A stretch of 7,806 nucleotides of DNA from Anaeroplasmataceae bacterium (GCA_020024985.1 JAHHSW010000037.1:1-7806); one strand, 5' to 3'; numbered from the stretch's first letter, positions 1 to 6,151 are shown. Numbers and translations are program-made. The notes: a model not told the origin generated them from the sequence alone.

Positions 1-375
1 TTCACCTTCCTCATTGTCCTTTACGTAAATACCATTTTTATCGATTCTTACCTGATTCCCATCAGCCTTATTATTTTCTTCTGCTTTAGCTTTATCATTA
101 CCATTTTCATTCTTATTAGCATTATCATCACTATCTTTAGCTTTATTAGCATTAATAATATCATCAGTTGTATCACTAGTCTTTAAAAGCTCATCCAATG
201 AGATATTATATAATCTAGCTAAGCAAATTAAATTATCAGTATCTGGAGATGATTCAGCTCTTTCCCATTTACTAACTGCTTGTCTAGATAAGCCTAGCTT
301 ACTAGCTAGCTCCTCCTGGCTATAGCCATATTTCTTTCTTAGCTCAACGAGCCTGTTTGCAATTTCAATATTCAT
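1..375 (-). CDS. XRE/Cro-type helix-turn-helix regulator, N-terminal 125 residues (cut by the window edge)
   Basis: The frame opens at ATG 375-373, seven nucleotides behind an AGAGG ribosome-binding site at 383-387, and runs off the left end without a stop. Residues about 5-62 form a classic XRE helix-turn-helix. SQEELAS (19-25) is the first helix of the motif, LSRQAVSKWE (29-38) is the recognition helix, and the trailing SSPDTDNL...LYNISLDELL matches the end of the family domain. A polar Asn/Asp/Lys/Ala-rich linker (66-107) follows, then a short motif, VRIDKNGIYVKD (109-120). From memory, such a strand-like motif after a hydrophilic linker occurs in Firmicute XRE proteins that continue into a membrane anchor or a DUF4097-like region, but the rest of this protein is not visible. 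It probably binds DNA as a dimer and may regulate itself; its target is unknown. Confidence 0.9.
   Translation of the reverse strand, partial: MNIEIANRLVELRKKYGYSQEELASKLGLSRQAVSKWERAESSPDTDNLICLARLYNISLDELLKTSDTTDDIINANKAKDSDDNANKNENGNDKAKAEENNKADGNQVRIDKNGIYVKDNEEGE
55..180 (-). repeat. Low-complexity linker of the XRE protein with imperfect short repeats
   Basis: This stretch encodes residues 66-107, built almost only from Asn, Asp, Lys, Ala, Glu, Ser, Thr and Gly. Imperfect repeats begin with ANK (ANKAKD at 76-81, ANKNEN at 86-91), and KAK recurs. At the DNA level ATTAGCATTA occurs twice, about 30 bases apart. It is best read as a flexible tether between the DNA-binding domain and a distal domain. 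Such repeats are prone to length variation between strains. Confidence 0.6.
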
Positions 376-450
376 ACTACTACCTCTTTTCTAGAGCCTA
401 ATAATACTAAGATGCTTTAAATTTCTCTACCAAATTTAGTTTGAATTTCC

Positions 451-465
451 GCAACCTTTAGTTGC
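451..465. promoter_or_regulatory. Small inverted repeat between the XRE promoter and its start codon
   Basis: GCAAC and GTTGC form a perfect 5-bp dyad around a 5-base spacer, a little over ten bases downstream of the proposed -10 box of the XRE gene. An AT-rich dyad (AAATT-7-AATTT, 432-448) follows it. Either could be an operator for autoregulation by the XRE protein, but no footprint or homologous operator is known to me. They could also be chance pairings. Confidence 0.35.
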
Positions 466-477
466 ATATGATATTTT

Positions 478-505
478 ATTATACTACATTAGCTTTATAT
501 TTAAA
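478..505 (-). promoter_or_regulatory. Probable sigma-A promoter of the XRE regulator gene
   Basis: A perfect -10 hexamer, TATAAT (minus strand, 478-483), has a weak -35, TTTAAA (500-505), 16 bases upstream. It lies just downstream of the terminator of the kinase gene and about 100 bases before the XRE start codon, so the mRNA would carry a fairly long leader. Confidence 0.55.
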
Positions 506-516
506 TCCTTATATAG

Positions 517-541
517 CAAAAAGCCCGCAAAATCGTGAACT
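517..541 (-). terminator. Weak Rho-independent terminator of the epimerase-kinase operon
   Basis: On the minus strand, AGTTC (537-541, beginning in the kinase stop codon) can pair with GGGCT (522-526) using two G-U pairs, with further pairing possible inside. GGGCTTTTT then gives a U-tract at 518-522. The stem is poorer than the other terminators in this window, so read-through into the XRE leader is possible. Confidence 0.5.
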
Positions 542-1502
542 AATCGTTATTATGTAGCTTTTTAATTCTAGCTAAGGATGGAATAGATGAAATCCCACCA
601 TAAGCCTCTACTGAAAGTCCTGAAGCAATTACTCCATAGCCTACAGCCTCATATAACTCATTCATATTAATTTCCTTAAGCTCCTTATTTAAAAGTAATA
701 GCCTACCTAGGGTAGTACCACCAAAGATGTCTCCAGCCCCTGTTGTATCTACTACGTTTAGGCCCTTAAGGCTTTCAATATAGCCAATGCTTTTACCATC
801 ATTAGAAAAATAGACTCCATTTTCTCCACAGGTTACAAAGGCTATTTTTATATTAAAGCTTTTAAATAAATGTTCTATACCAGCCTTAGGCTCCATATCA
901 AACATAAACCTAAGCTCATCATCACTTATCTTTACTATATCTGCCTGACTAAGCCCATATAATATAGCCTCCCTAGCCTTATCAAGGCTCTTCCATAATG
1001 GCTTTCTTAAATTCGGATCAAAGCTAATTATTTTATTATTACTCTTAGCATATTCTATTGCCTTAATAGTTGCCTCTTTAGCTGGTGAATCAGTTAAGGA
1101 AAGTGTTCCAAAATGAAGAACCCTAGCCTTAGCTATTAAGCTATAATCGATCTCACTAGCCTTAAGCCTAGTGTCAGCGCCTGGCTTTCTAGAGAAGGAA
1201 AATTCCCTTTCGCCATTACTATCTATAGTAACAAAGGCCAAGGTAGTAAATTCATTATCATCTACTATAACATTACTGCTATCTATATTATATTTATTTA
1301 AGGTATTTATAAGGCTTCTACCAAAGCTATCATTTCCAACCTTCGCTATTAAGGAGGTAGCTATACCTAGGCTAGAAAGGGCCGCTAGAAAATTTGCAGG
1401 AGCACCACCAGGATGTCCATCTAAAATGGGAAATCCATCCTTATTAACCTCCCTTTGAGTGAAATCAACTAATAGCTCACCTATCGCAACAACATCAGTC
1501 AT
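540..1502 (-). CDS. PfkB-family carbohydrate kinase, fructokinase-like
   Basis: A 320-residue cytoplasmic sugar kinase of the ribokinase/PfkB fold, predicted to use ATP to phosphorylate a hexose such as fructose. The first PfkB signature region is seen as GHPGGAPANFLAALSSLG (29-46). FDPNLR (161-166) and VKISDDELRF (190-199) resemble fructokinases of the ScrK type. DTTGAGD (252-258) is the second PfkB signature, with the anion hole and the catalytic base Asp258. Length is normal and no key motif is missing. The ATG at 1502 follows AGAGG (1509-1513) by 6 nt and lies inside the end of the upstream epimerase gene (ATGACTGA overlap), so translation is probably coupled. The substrate is inferred; other PfkB sugars (tagatose, 2-keto-3-deoxygluconate) cannot be excluded. 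No sugar transporter or hydrolase is visible nearby. Confidence 0.88.
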   Translation of the reverse strand: MTDVVAIGELLVDFTQREVNKDGFPILDGHPGGAPANFLAALSSLGIATSLIAKVGNDSFGRSLINTLNKYNIDSSNVIVDDNEFTTLAFVTIDSNGEREFSFSRKPGADTRLKASEIDYSLIAKARVLHFGTLSLTDSPAKEATIKAIEYAKSNNKIISFDPNLRKPLWKSLDKAREAILYGLSQADIVKISDDELRFMFDMEPKAGIEHLFKSFNIKIAFVTCGENGVYFSNDGKSIGYIESLKGLNVVDTTGAGDIFGGTTLGRLLLLNKELKEINMNELYEAVGYGVIASGLSVEAYGGISSIPSLARIKKLHNND

Positions 1503-2373
1503 TATTTACCTCTATACTCCAAACATTAATATATTCTTCCTTACTTGCTAGATGGATATAATTATCACTATTTTCAATATCCATTAGCTTACCATCACTT
1601 CCAGGAAGTGAGCTCCATGGCTCAATACATAAATATGGGCTCTTCTTATTAGGAGATTGCCATATAGCTAAATACCTCATGCTTGGATAATGAAGCTTAA
1701 CCTCTCTATTGCTTCCCTTAGCTCTTAAGGAAACTGTATCAGCCATTCCTCTTAAAATAACTGTATCCTCTTTATCAAAAATAGCATGCTCAAGCTCAAA
1801 TATTTTATCATCCCTTAGCTTAATAGGCTCCTCTTTACCACTCATGAATAATGATGGGCTTAAAAGCTCCTTATATGGGTGAGATTCTTTCGCAAACTCT
1901 AAATAATAATCACTAAAGCCTCTCTTATCAAGTGGAGTATTAAAGCCTGGATGTCCACCTAAGGAAAAATGCATAGCTTCACTACCATTATTAATAACTG
2001 TAGTCTTAATTTCTACCCTGTTATAAACTAATGTATATTTAAAATTAATAGTAAATTCAAATGGATAAATAGCTAAGGTCTCCTTATTACTGCTAAGGCT
2101 TAGCTCAATAGAATCAGCCTTTAAATCAACTATATAAAAATCATATAGCTTTATAAAGCCATGGCTTCCCATCTCATATTCCTTACCTCTATACTTATAT
2201 TTTCCATCATATAGCCTTCCAATAAATGGGAATAAATTAGGAGCAGTCTTTCCCCAATATTTACTATCCCTTTGCCACATATATTCATAATCACTACTTA
2301 CTAACGACATAATTTGTGCGCCTAAGGTATCAACCTTAAGTGTTATATACTTATTACTTATTTCTTTAATCAT
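1495..2373 (-). CDS. Aldose 1-epimerase (mutarotase) family protein, LacX/GalM-like
   Basis: A 292-residue protein of the galactose-mutarotase beta-sandwich superfamily, which interconverts alpha and beta anomers of aldoses. The expected active-site residues are present: His71 in GSHGF, His141 in LGGHPGF (the usual general acid) and Glu251 in CIEPW (the usual base). NLFPFIGRL (46-54) and YLAIWQSP (234-241) also fit the LacX-type branch, which runs near 290 residues rather than the roughly 340 of classical GalM. There is no signal peptide, so it is cytoplasmic. The ATG at 2373 has GGAG 8 nt upstream. It is the first gene of an operon with the sugar kinase, whose start codon overlaps its TGA stop. 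Together they suggest anomer conversion followed by phosphorylation of an imported free sugar; the actual sugar is not evident. Confidence 0.9.
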   Translation of the reverse strand: MIKEISNKYITLKVDTLGAQIMSLVSSDYEYMWQRDSKYWGKTAPNLFPFIGRLYDGKYKYRGKEYEMGSHGFIKLYDFYIVDLKADSIELSLSSNKETLAIYPFEFTINFKYTLVYNRVEIKTTVINNGSEAMHFSLGGHPGFNTPLDKRGFSDYYLEFAKESHPYKELLSPSLFMSGKEEPIKLRDDKIFELEHAIFDKEDTVILRGMADTVSLRAKGSNREVKLHYPSMRYLAIWQSPNKKSPYLCIEPWSSLPGSDGKLMDIENSDNYIHLASKEEYINVWSIEVNND

Positions 2374-2397
2374 AATCGCATCTCCAATCTAGTATTT

Positions 2398-2426
2398 ATT
2401 GTACCATAAAAGCGAAAATAATACTA
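2398..2426 (-). promoter_or_regulatory. Extended -10 promoter of the epimerase-kinase operon
   Basis: TACAAT (2398-2403, minus strand) is preceded by TGG, giving the TGN extended -10 element (2404-2406). The -35 position 17 bases upstream (TAGTAT, 2421-2426) is poor, so the promoter would rely on the extended -10. It sits just after the terminator of the metG operon and about 25 bases before the epimerase start codon. Confidence 0.6.
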
Positions 2427-2428
2427 AC

Positions 2429-2462
2429 AAAAAAGCCTAATCACCGCTAAATGATTAGGCTT
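2429..2462 (-). terminator. Rho-independent terminator of the metG-yitT operon
   Basis: A perfect 11-bp stem (2433-2443 with 2452-2462, arm AAGCCTAATCA) has an 8-base loop. On the minus strand it is followed by a U-tract read from the A-run at 2429-2434. It begins 4 nt after the stop codon of the YitT-like gene. Confidence 0.9.
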
Positions 2463-2466
2463 AAGC

Positions 2467-3444
2467 TTACGCTATCGTGTGTCTAAAGAACGCACCTATT
2501 ATTCGTTTTATTGGTGATACCATTATAAAGGCATCTGGATCAACCTCGAAGATTATCTTCTTAGCCTTATCCACCTCATATGAAGAAACTACCATAAAGA
2601 TATCAAACTTCATTTCCTTGGTATAAACACCCTGAACATCTATAGAGGTACAGCCTCTTTGAATACCCTCAAGTAAGGCCTTACTTACCTCTTCCTTATG
2701 CTTAGTAATTACATCAATTCTTAAGCAATTATAGGCAGTATGAATCTTATCCACACATATATTCATTATTATAATAAATATAAATGTATATAATGCTAAA
2801 CGAATATCTCCTCTAATTAAGCCATTAACAACAGCTAAGGAAATATTTATAATCATTGAAATAACACCAATAGACATACCCTTTTTAAGGCTTAGAGCCT
2901 GAGCAATGATATCAACTCCACCAGTTGAGGTACCATATCTTAGGGCAAGTCCTATCGCAACACCTACAAATAGACCAGCTATTATAGCTAAAAATAGCTT
3001 ATCCTCTACTGGATTAATTCCAATGCTTGCAAGAATATCTCTACCACCAACCCATTCCTGCATAAAGATTGTTTGGACTAAAACAGATAAGCCTGAGAAA
3101 ATAACAAATCTAGGGCTTACATGCTTAAAGCCAATTATAAATAGTGGTATGTTAATTAGGAAAACATAAATACCTACATTATCAGTAAAGAAATTATGCG
3201 TACCCTCAGGAAGCATTTTTTGAAGGGTTGCTGTAATTATTTGTCCTACTGATGTAGCTCCTACAGATAGTAGCTCTGCAGGCTCCAAAAAGATATCAAC
3301 AGCAAGTGAGTATATTATACTTGAAACTATTACTAATATTCCCCTTAAAATATCAGTAATTAATTGTTGCTGAAATGGGCTTAGCTTATTAAGCCTAGCC
3401 TTTATAAAATTATCCTTCTTAGAGGGCTTTAAATTCGGTTCCAT
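2467..3444 (-). CDS. YitT family membrane protein (DUF161 core plus C-terminal DUF2179 domain)
   Basis: A 325-residue integral membrane protein. After a basic, hydrophilic N-terminus (1-30), hydrophobic helices appear near 33-53, 90-106, 112-128, 150-168 and 190-232. The signature GTSTGGVDIIAQ (171-182) before the last helices is characteristic of the YitT/DUF161 family. A soluble C-terminal domain (about 240-318) with RGCTSIDVQGVYT (263-275) and DAFIMVSPIKRIIG (304-317) matches DUF2179. The family's transported substrate is not firmly known. Its ATG shares one base with the metG stop (TAATG). The nearest good Shine-Dalgarno sequence (GGAG, 3458-3461) is 13 nt away, which is too far for efficient independent initiation, so coupling to metG translation is likely. 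A strong terminator follows directly. Identification is by motif; transport is inferred from the family. Confidence 0.9.
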   Translation of the reverse strand: MEPNLKPSKKDNFIKARLNKLSPFQQQLITDILRGILVIVSSIIYSLAVDIFLEPAELLSVGATSVGQIITATLQKMLPEGTHNFFTDNVGIYVFLINIPLFIIGFKHVSPRFVIFSGLSVLVQTIFMQEWVGGRDILASIGINPVEDKLFLAIIAGLFVGVAIGLALRYGTSTGGVDIIAQALSLKKGMSIGVISMIINISLAVVNGLIRGDIRLALYTFIFIIIMNICVDKIHTAYNCLRIDVITKHKEEVSKALLEGIQRGCTSIDVQGVYTKEMKFDIFMVVSSYEVDKAKKIIFEVDPDAFIMVSPIKRIIGAFFRHTIA

Positions 3445-5381
3445 TATCTTACAGTATCTCCAGGCTTACAATCATTAATATTTACAAGCTCAAGATAAGA
3501 ATCTGCATCATCAGAGCCACATAGTAGCATGCCATGAGATTCCTCTCCTCTTAGCTTAATTGCCTTTAAATTCTTAACAACTATAACCTTCTTACCAACT
3601 AACTCCTCTGGCTTATAGAACTTAGCTATACCAGAAACAATTTGACGTACCTCAGTACCTAAATCTACCTTAAATACTAAAAGCTTATCAGCCTTTGGAT
3701 GCTTCTTAGCCTCAAGGATTTGACCAACAGCTAAATCAAGCTTATCAAAGTCATCAATAGTAATTTCAGGCTTTTCTGCCTTCTTTACCTCTTCCTTCTT
3801 TGGCTCTGGCTTAGCCTTAGTAGCTTCCTTAGCTAAAACCTTATCCATAACCTCCTTAACATCTAGACGCTTGAATAGAACCTCACATGTACCAACATGA
3901 TATTCCTTCTCACTACCAAATGCTAAATCATCAAATGAGGTAAGCTTTGTATTTAAGCCATTATAAATCTTTTCCATTGCAAAAGGCATTGCAGGCTCTA
4001 ATAAAGAAGCTGAAATTCTAATAGCCTCAAGTAGGTTATAAAGAACTGTTCTTAATACTTCCTTCTTAGCCTCATCCTTAGCAAGTACCCATGGAGCAGT
4101 TTCATCAATATACTTATTAGATGCTCTTAAAAGCTTCATTACAGCCTCAATACCATCTGATACTCTAAACTTATCCATTAAAGACTTATAGGCTACTACT
4201 GCCTCAGCAGCAATATTCTTTAAATTCTCATCAAATTCAGTTGCTTCACTTGAATAAATTGCCTCATCACCAAAATACTTCTTAACCATAGCAAGAGTTC
4301 TATTAACAAGGTTACCAAGTGTATTAGCTAAATCAACATTAGTCTTTTCAGTTACTAGCTCATATGTCATATTACCATCCTGAGCAAATGGAATTTCATG
4401 TAAGCAGTAATAACGAACTGCATCTACACCAAAAATATCAATTAAATCATCAGTGAAGATTACATTTCCCTTAGACTTACTCATCTTACCATGATTCATT
4501 AAAACCCATGGATGACCAAATACCTGCTTAGGTAGAGGTAAATCTAAGGCCATAAGCATAATAGGCCAGTAAATAGTATGGAATCTTAAAATATCCTTAC
4601 CAATTAGATGAACATCTGCAGGCCAGTACTTCTTATATACCTCTCCACATTCCTTATCGAAATGAAAGCCAATACCTGTAATATAGTTCATTAAGGCATC
4701 AATCCAAACATAGGTTACATGCTTTGGATCAAAGCTTACAGGAATACCCCAGGTATATGAGGTACGTGATACACATAAATCAGGAAGTGGTGCAGATAAG
4801 AAGTTATTTAGCATCTCATTCTTTCTGCTCTCTGGCTGAATGAACTCAGGATGAGTATTAATATACTCAATTAATCTATCCTGGTATGGAGTAAGCTTTA
4901 AGAAATAGCACTCCTCCTCATTCTTTTGAACCTTAGCACCACAATCAGGACAGCAGCCATCTACTAAATCCTTCTCAGTATAATAAGATTCACAATCAAC
5001 ACAGTAATATCCACTATATGTTCCCTTATAGATATCACCCTTCTTATATAATCTTTCAAATGCATGAGCAACCTCAATCTCATGCTCCTTATCAGTTGTT
5101 CTTACGAAATGATCGTAATTAACACCAACTGCCTTATATGTCTTCTTTATTTCATTAGAAATATTGTCAACATGCTCCTTAGGTGTAATACCTAAAGCCT
5201 CAGCCTTTTGCTGAATCTTTTGACCATGCTCATCAGTACCAGTCATAAAATAGGTATCAAAGCCAGCCTTTTTCTTATATCTAACAATACAGTCAGCTAA
5301 AATTGCCTCATACACATTACCAATATGTGGCTTACTAGATGTATATGCAATAGCTGTAGTTAAGTAAAACTTTTCTTTCAA
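3444..5381 (-). CDS. metG: Methionyl-tRNA synthetase
   Basis: A 645-residue class I synthetase that charges tRNA(Met) in the cytoplasm. The ATP-binding HIGH signature appears as HIGN (19-22) and the second signature as KMSKS (299-303). A four-cysteine zinc knuckle (Cys127, Cys130, Cys144, Cys147) lies in the connective domain. TGTDEHGQKI (47-56) and the Trp-rich WIDALMNY region (226-233) are typical. An anticodon-binding helical domain covers about 340-510. A Lys/Glu/Pro-rich linker (about 515-540) then leads to a C-terminal EMAP/Trbp111-like tRNA-binding domain (about 541-645), which in relatives also dimerises. Translation must start at TTG 5381: upstream in-frame codons contain no ATG or GTG before a stop, and the next ATG (Met47) would remove the HIGN motif. 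The promoter is strong and the leader too short for a T-box. The gene is co-transcribed with the YitT-like gene. Confidence 0.97.
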   Translation of the reverse strand: MKEKFYLTTAIAYTSSKPHIGNVYEAILADCIVRYKKKAGFDTYFMTGTDEHGQKIQQKAEALGITPKEHVDNISNEIKKTYKAVGVNYDHFVRTTDKEHEIEVAHAFERLYKKGDIYKGTYSGYYCVDCESYYTEKDLVDGCCPDCGAKVQKNEEECYFLKLTPYQDRLIEYINTHPEFIQPESRKNEMLNNFLSAPLPDLCVSRTSYTWGIPVSFDPKHVTYVWIDALMNYITGIGFHFDKECGEVYKKYWPADVHLIGKDILRFHTIYWPIMLMALDLPLPKQVFGHPWVLMNHGKMSKSKGNVIFTDDLIDIFGVDAVRYYCLHEIPFAQDGNMTYELVTEKTNVDLANTLGNLVNRTLAMVKKYFGDEAIYSSEATEFDENLKNIAAEAVVAYKSLMDKFRVSDGIEAVMKLLRASNKYIDETAPWVLAKDEAKKEVLRTVLYNLLEAIRISASLLEPAMPFAMEKIYNGLNTKLTSFDDLAFGSEKEYHVGTCEVLFKRLDVKEVMDKVLAKEATKAKPEPKKEEVKKAEKPEITIDDFDKLDLAVGQILEAKKHPKADKLLVFKVDLGTEVRQIVSGIAKFYKPEELVGKKVIVVKNLKAIKLRGEESHGMLLCGSDDADSYLELVNINDCKPGDTVR

Positions 5382-5389
5382 AGTAACAT
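5378..5389 (-). other. Three-codon mini-ORF overlapping the metG TTG start
   Basis: On the minus strand ATGTTACTTTGA reads Met-Leu-Leu-stop, and its TGA overlaps the metG start codon (TTGA). The ATG directly abuts GGAG, too close for normal initiation, so translation of it is doubtful. It is recorded because automatic start callers may mistake this ATG for the metG start, although it is out of frame. Confidence 0.35.
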
Positions 5390-5396
5390 CTCCTTT
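5390..5396 (-). promoter_or_regulatory. metG: Shine-Dalgarno sequence that fixes the TTG start of metG
   Basis: AAAGGAG on the minus strand lies 8 nt before TTG 5381-5379, an optimal spacing. It lies 0 nt before the out-of-frame ATG at 5389. The spacing therefore supports the TTG. Confidence 0.85.
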
Positions 5397-5419
5397 ATTA
5401 GCATAATACTACTTTTAAA

Positions 5420-5448
5420 ATTATATCAAATTCTAGGTCAATATTCAA
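5420..5448 (-). promoter_or_regulatory. Strong sigma-A promoter of the metG-yitT operon
   Basis: TTGAAT (5443-5448) and a perfect TATAAT (5420-5425) are 17 bases apart on the minus strand. TGA just before the -10 box gives an extended -10 as well. The transcript would start near 5413, leaving a leader of only about 30 nt. No T-box specifier stem, T-box sequence or SAM-riboswitch-like structure can fit there. Confidence 0.85.
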
Positions 5449-5565
5449 CAAGCATATACCTATAATATAAGCATACGTGGCTTAATTTATGGTAATATCT
5501 CTATAGCCTCTATATTTTTAAATTTCTACCTAGAATTAAAGAATAAAACCTCATAAAAGCCCTAT

Positions 5566-5592
5566 AAAAAAATGGTACGATAGCGTACCATT
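5566..5592 (-). terminator. Rho-independent terminator of the VOC-family gene
   Basis: A perfect 9-bp stem (5571-5579 with 5584-5592, arm AATGGTACG) has a 4-base loop. On the minus strand it runs into a U-tract from the A-run at 5566-5570. The stem includes two bases of the gene's TAA stop codon, so terminator and coding end overlap. Confidence 0.85.
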
Positions 5593-6046
5593 AATCTAAG
5601 CTTTCCATAAGCTCTAATATAATTCCATCTGGATCCTTAAAATAGATAGCCTTGCTTCTACCAAAGCCAGAGCTAGTAAAGTCAAAGCTTTGTGGCTCAG
5701 AAAGACATTCTACTCCGTTACTAACTAAATGCTTATACACCTTATCTATATCATCTACCCTAAAGCAAAGCTCTGCAATAGAGGTCTTAAATAAAGAGGC
5801 CTTGTCCTGCTTTGGATCAAAATCTAAAAATTGAATTAGCTCAACTGGTGGTGCCATTAAAGAGCTACTACCATTCAAATAAGCTACTCTACAACGAGCA
5901 TTTTCTCTATTAAATAGCTTATTAGTCGCTTCGTTATCCATTAATATTTCACCCTTATATTCTAATCCTAGAACGTCTCTATAAAAGCTTACAGATCTAT
6001 CTAAATCACTAACTACTAGTCCAACATGATAAATTTCTTTAACCAT
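5591..6046 (-). CDS. VOC superfamily (glyoxalase/bleomycin-resistance fold) protein
   Basis: A 151-residue soluble protein made of two paired beta-alpha-beta-beta-beta modules. The first opens with IYHVGLVVSDLDRSVSFYRDVLGL (residues 5-28). The second opens near AELCFRVDDIDKVYKHL (91-107) and ends with the common YFKDPDGIILELME (135-148). Candidate metal ligands are His7, Glu69 (PVELIQF), Glu92 and Glu146. Glyoxalase I usually has His where Glu92 sits, so this is probably not a canonical glyoxalase I. Members of this fold include epimerases, dioxygenases, thiol transferases and drug-binding proteins, and I cannot assign a reaction. ATG 6046 is preferred over the GTG one codon upstream because of ribosome-binding-site spacing. 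It stands alone between its own promoter and terminator and is divergent from the membrane protein gene to its right. Confidence 0.88.
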   Translation of the reverse strand: MVKEIYHVGLVVSDLDRSVSFYRDVLGLEYKGEILMDNEATNKLFNRENARCRVAYLNGSSSLMAPPVELIQFLDFDPKQDKASLFKTSIAELCFRVDDIDKVYKHLVSNGVECLSEPQSFDFTSSGFGRSKAIYFKDPDGIILELMESLD

Positions 6047-6054
6047 CACTCTTA

Positions 6055-6060
6055 CCTCCT
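6055..6060 (-). promoter_or_regulatory. Shine-Dalgarno sequence deciding the VOC gene start
   Basis: AGGAGG on the minus strand is 8 nt from ATG 6046-6044 and only 5 nt from the in-frame GTG 6049-6047. ATG and the better spacing favour 6046, one residue shorter than the longest frame. Confidence 0.75.
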
Positions 6061-6077
6061 AAAATATCGTACAAATT

Positions 6078-6106
6078 ATTATACTTAACTAAATAACAAA
6101 ATACAA
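6078..6106 (-). promoter_or_regulatory. Promoter of the VOC-family gene
   Basis: TATAAT (6078-6083) has TTGTAT (6101-6106) 17 bases upstream on the minus strand. It diverges from the promoter of the right-hand membrane protein gene; the two -35 boxes are only 16 bases apart (6107-6122), so the promoters could influence each other. Confidence 0.7.
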
Positions 6107-6122
6107 TATTCAAGCTAGTTAT

Positions 6123-6151
6123 TTGAACAACTTCAAATAAAGTTGTATAAT
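6123..6151 (+). promoter_or_regulatory. Sigma-A promoter of the four-helix membrane protein gene
   Basis: TTGAAC (6123-6128) and a perfect TATAAT (6146-6151) are exactly 17 bases apart. Transcription would start near 6158, about 28 bases before the start codon. A perfect dyad fills the spacer and is listed separately. Confidence 0.85.
6127..6146. promoter_or_regulatory. Perfect dyad occupying the promoter spacer: candidate operator
   Basis: ACAACTT (6127-6133) and AAGTTGT (6140-6146) form a 7-bp perfect inverted repeat around CAAATA. It touches the last bases of the -35 box and the first base of the -10 box. A third ACAAC lies at 6166-6170, just before the ribosome-binding site. This placement suits a repressor or a spacer-binding activator, but no regulator gene sits next to it. 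Confidence 0.5.

Noticed and set aside
55..180. The short repeats in the XRE linker as a CRISPR-like or intergenic repeat array
   Set aside because: They are imperfect, unevenly spaced and stay in frame as a polar linker, so they are coding low complexity.
1171..1458. Open frame on the plus strand opposite the sugar kinase
   Set aside because: It lies wholly antisense to a gene with clear PfkB motifs; I see no ribosome-binding site or recognisable domain, so it is a shadow frame.
1495..1497. A recoded genetic code (TGA as Trp), considered because of the low GC content
   Set aside because: TGA ends the epimerase exactly at the overlap with the kinase start, and tryptophans are encoded by TGG (for example in the XRE recognition helix).
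2432..2462. The hairpin in front of the epimerase gene as a riboswitch or operator
   Set aside because: It is followed by a U-tract on the minus strand and directly follows a stop codon, so a plain terminator explains it; the epimerase promoter lies downstream of it.
2906..3169. Open frame on the plus strand opposite the YitT-like gene
   Set aside because: It is antisense to the GTSTGGVD region and hydrophobic helices; its composition is only the complement of the real gene.
5450..5476. Two AAGCATA copies upstream of the metG promoter as regulator sites
   Set aside because: Two 7-base AT-rich direct repeats 20 bases apart are easily expected by chance here, and there is no supporting dyad.
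5652..5834. Short plus-strand frame opposite the VOC gene
   Set aside because: It is antisense to conserved VOC motifs and I recognise nothing in it.
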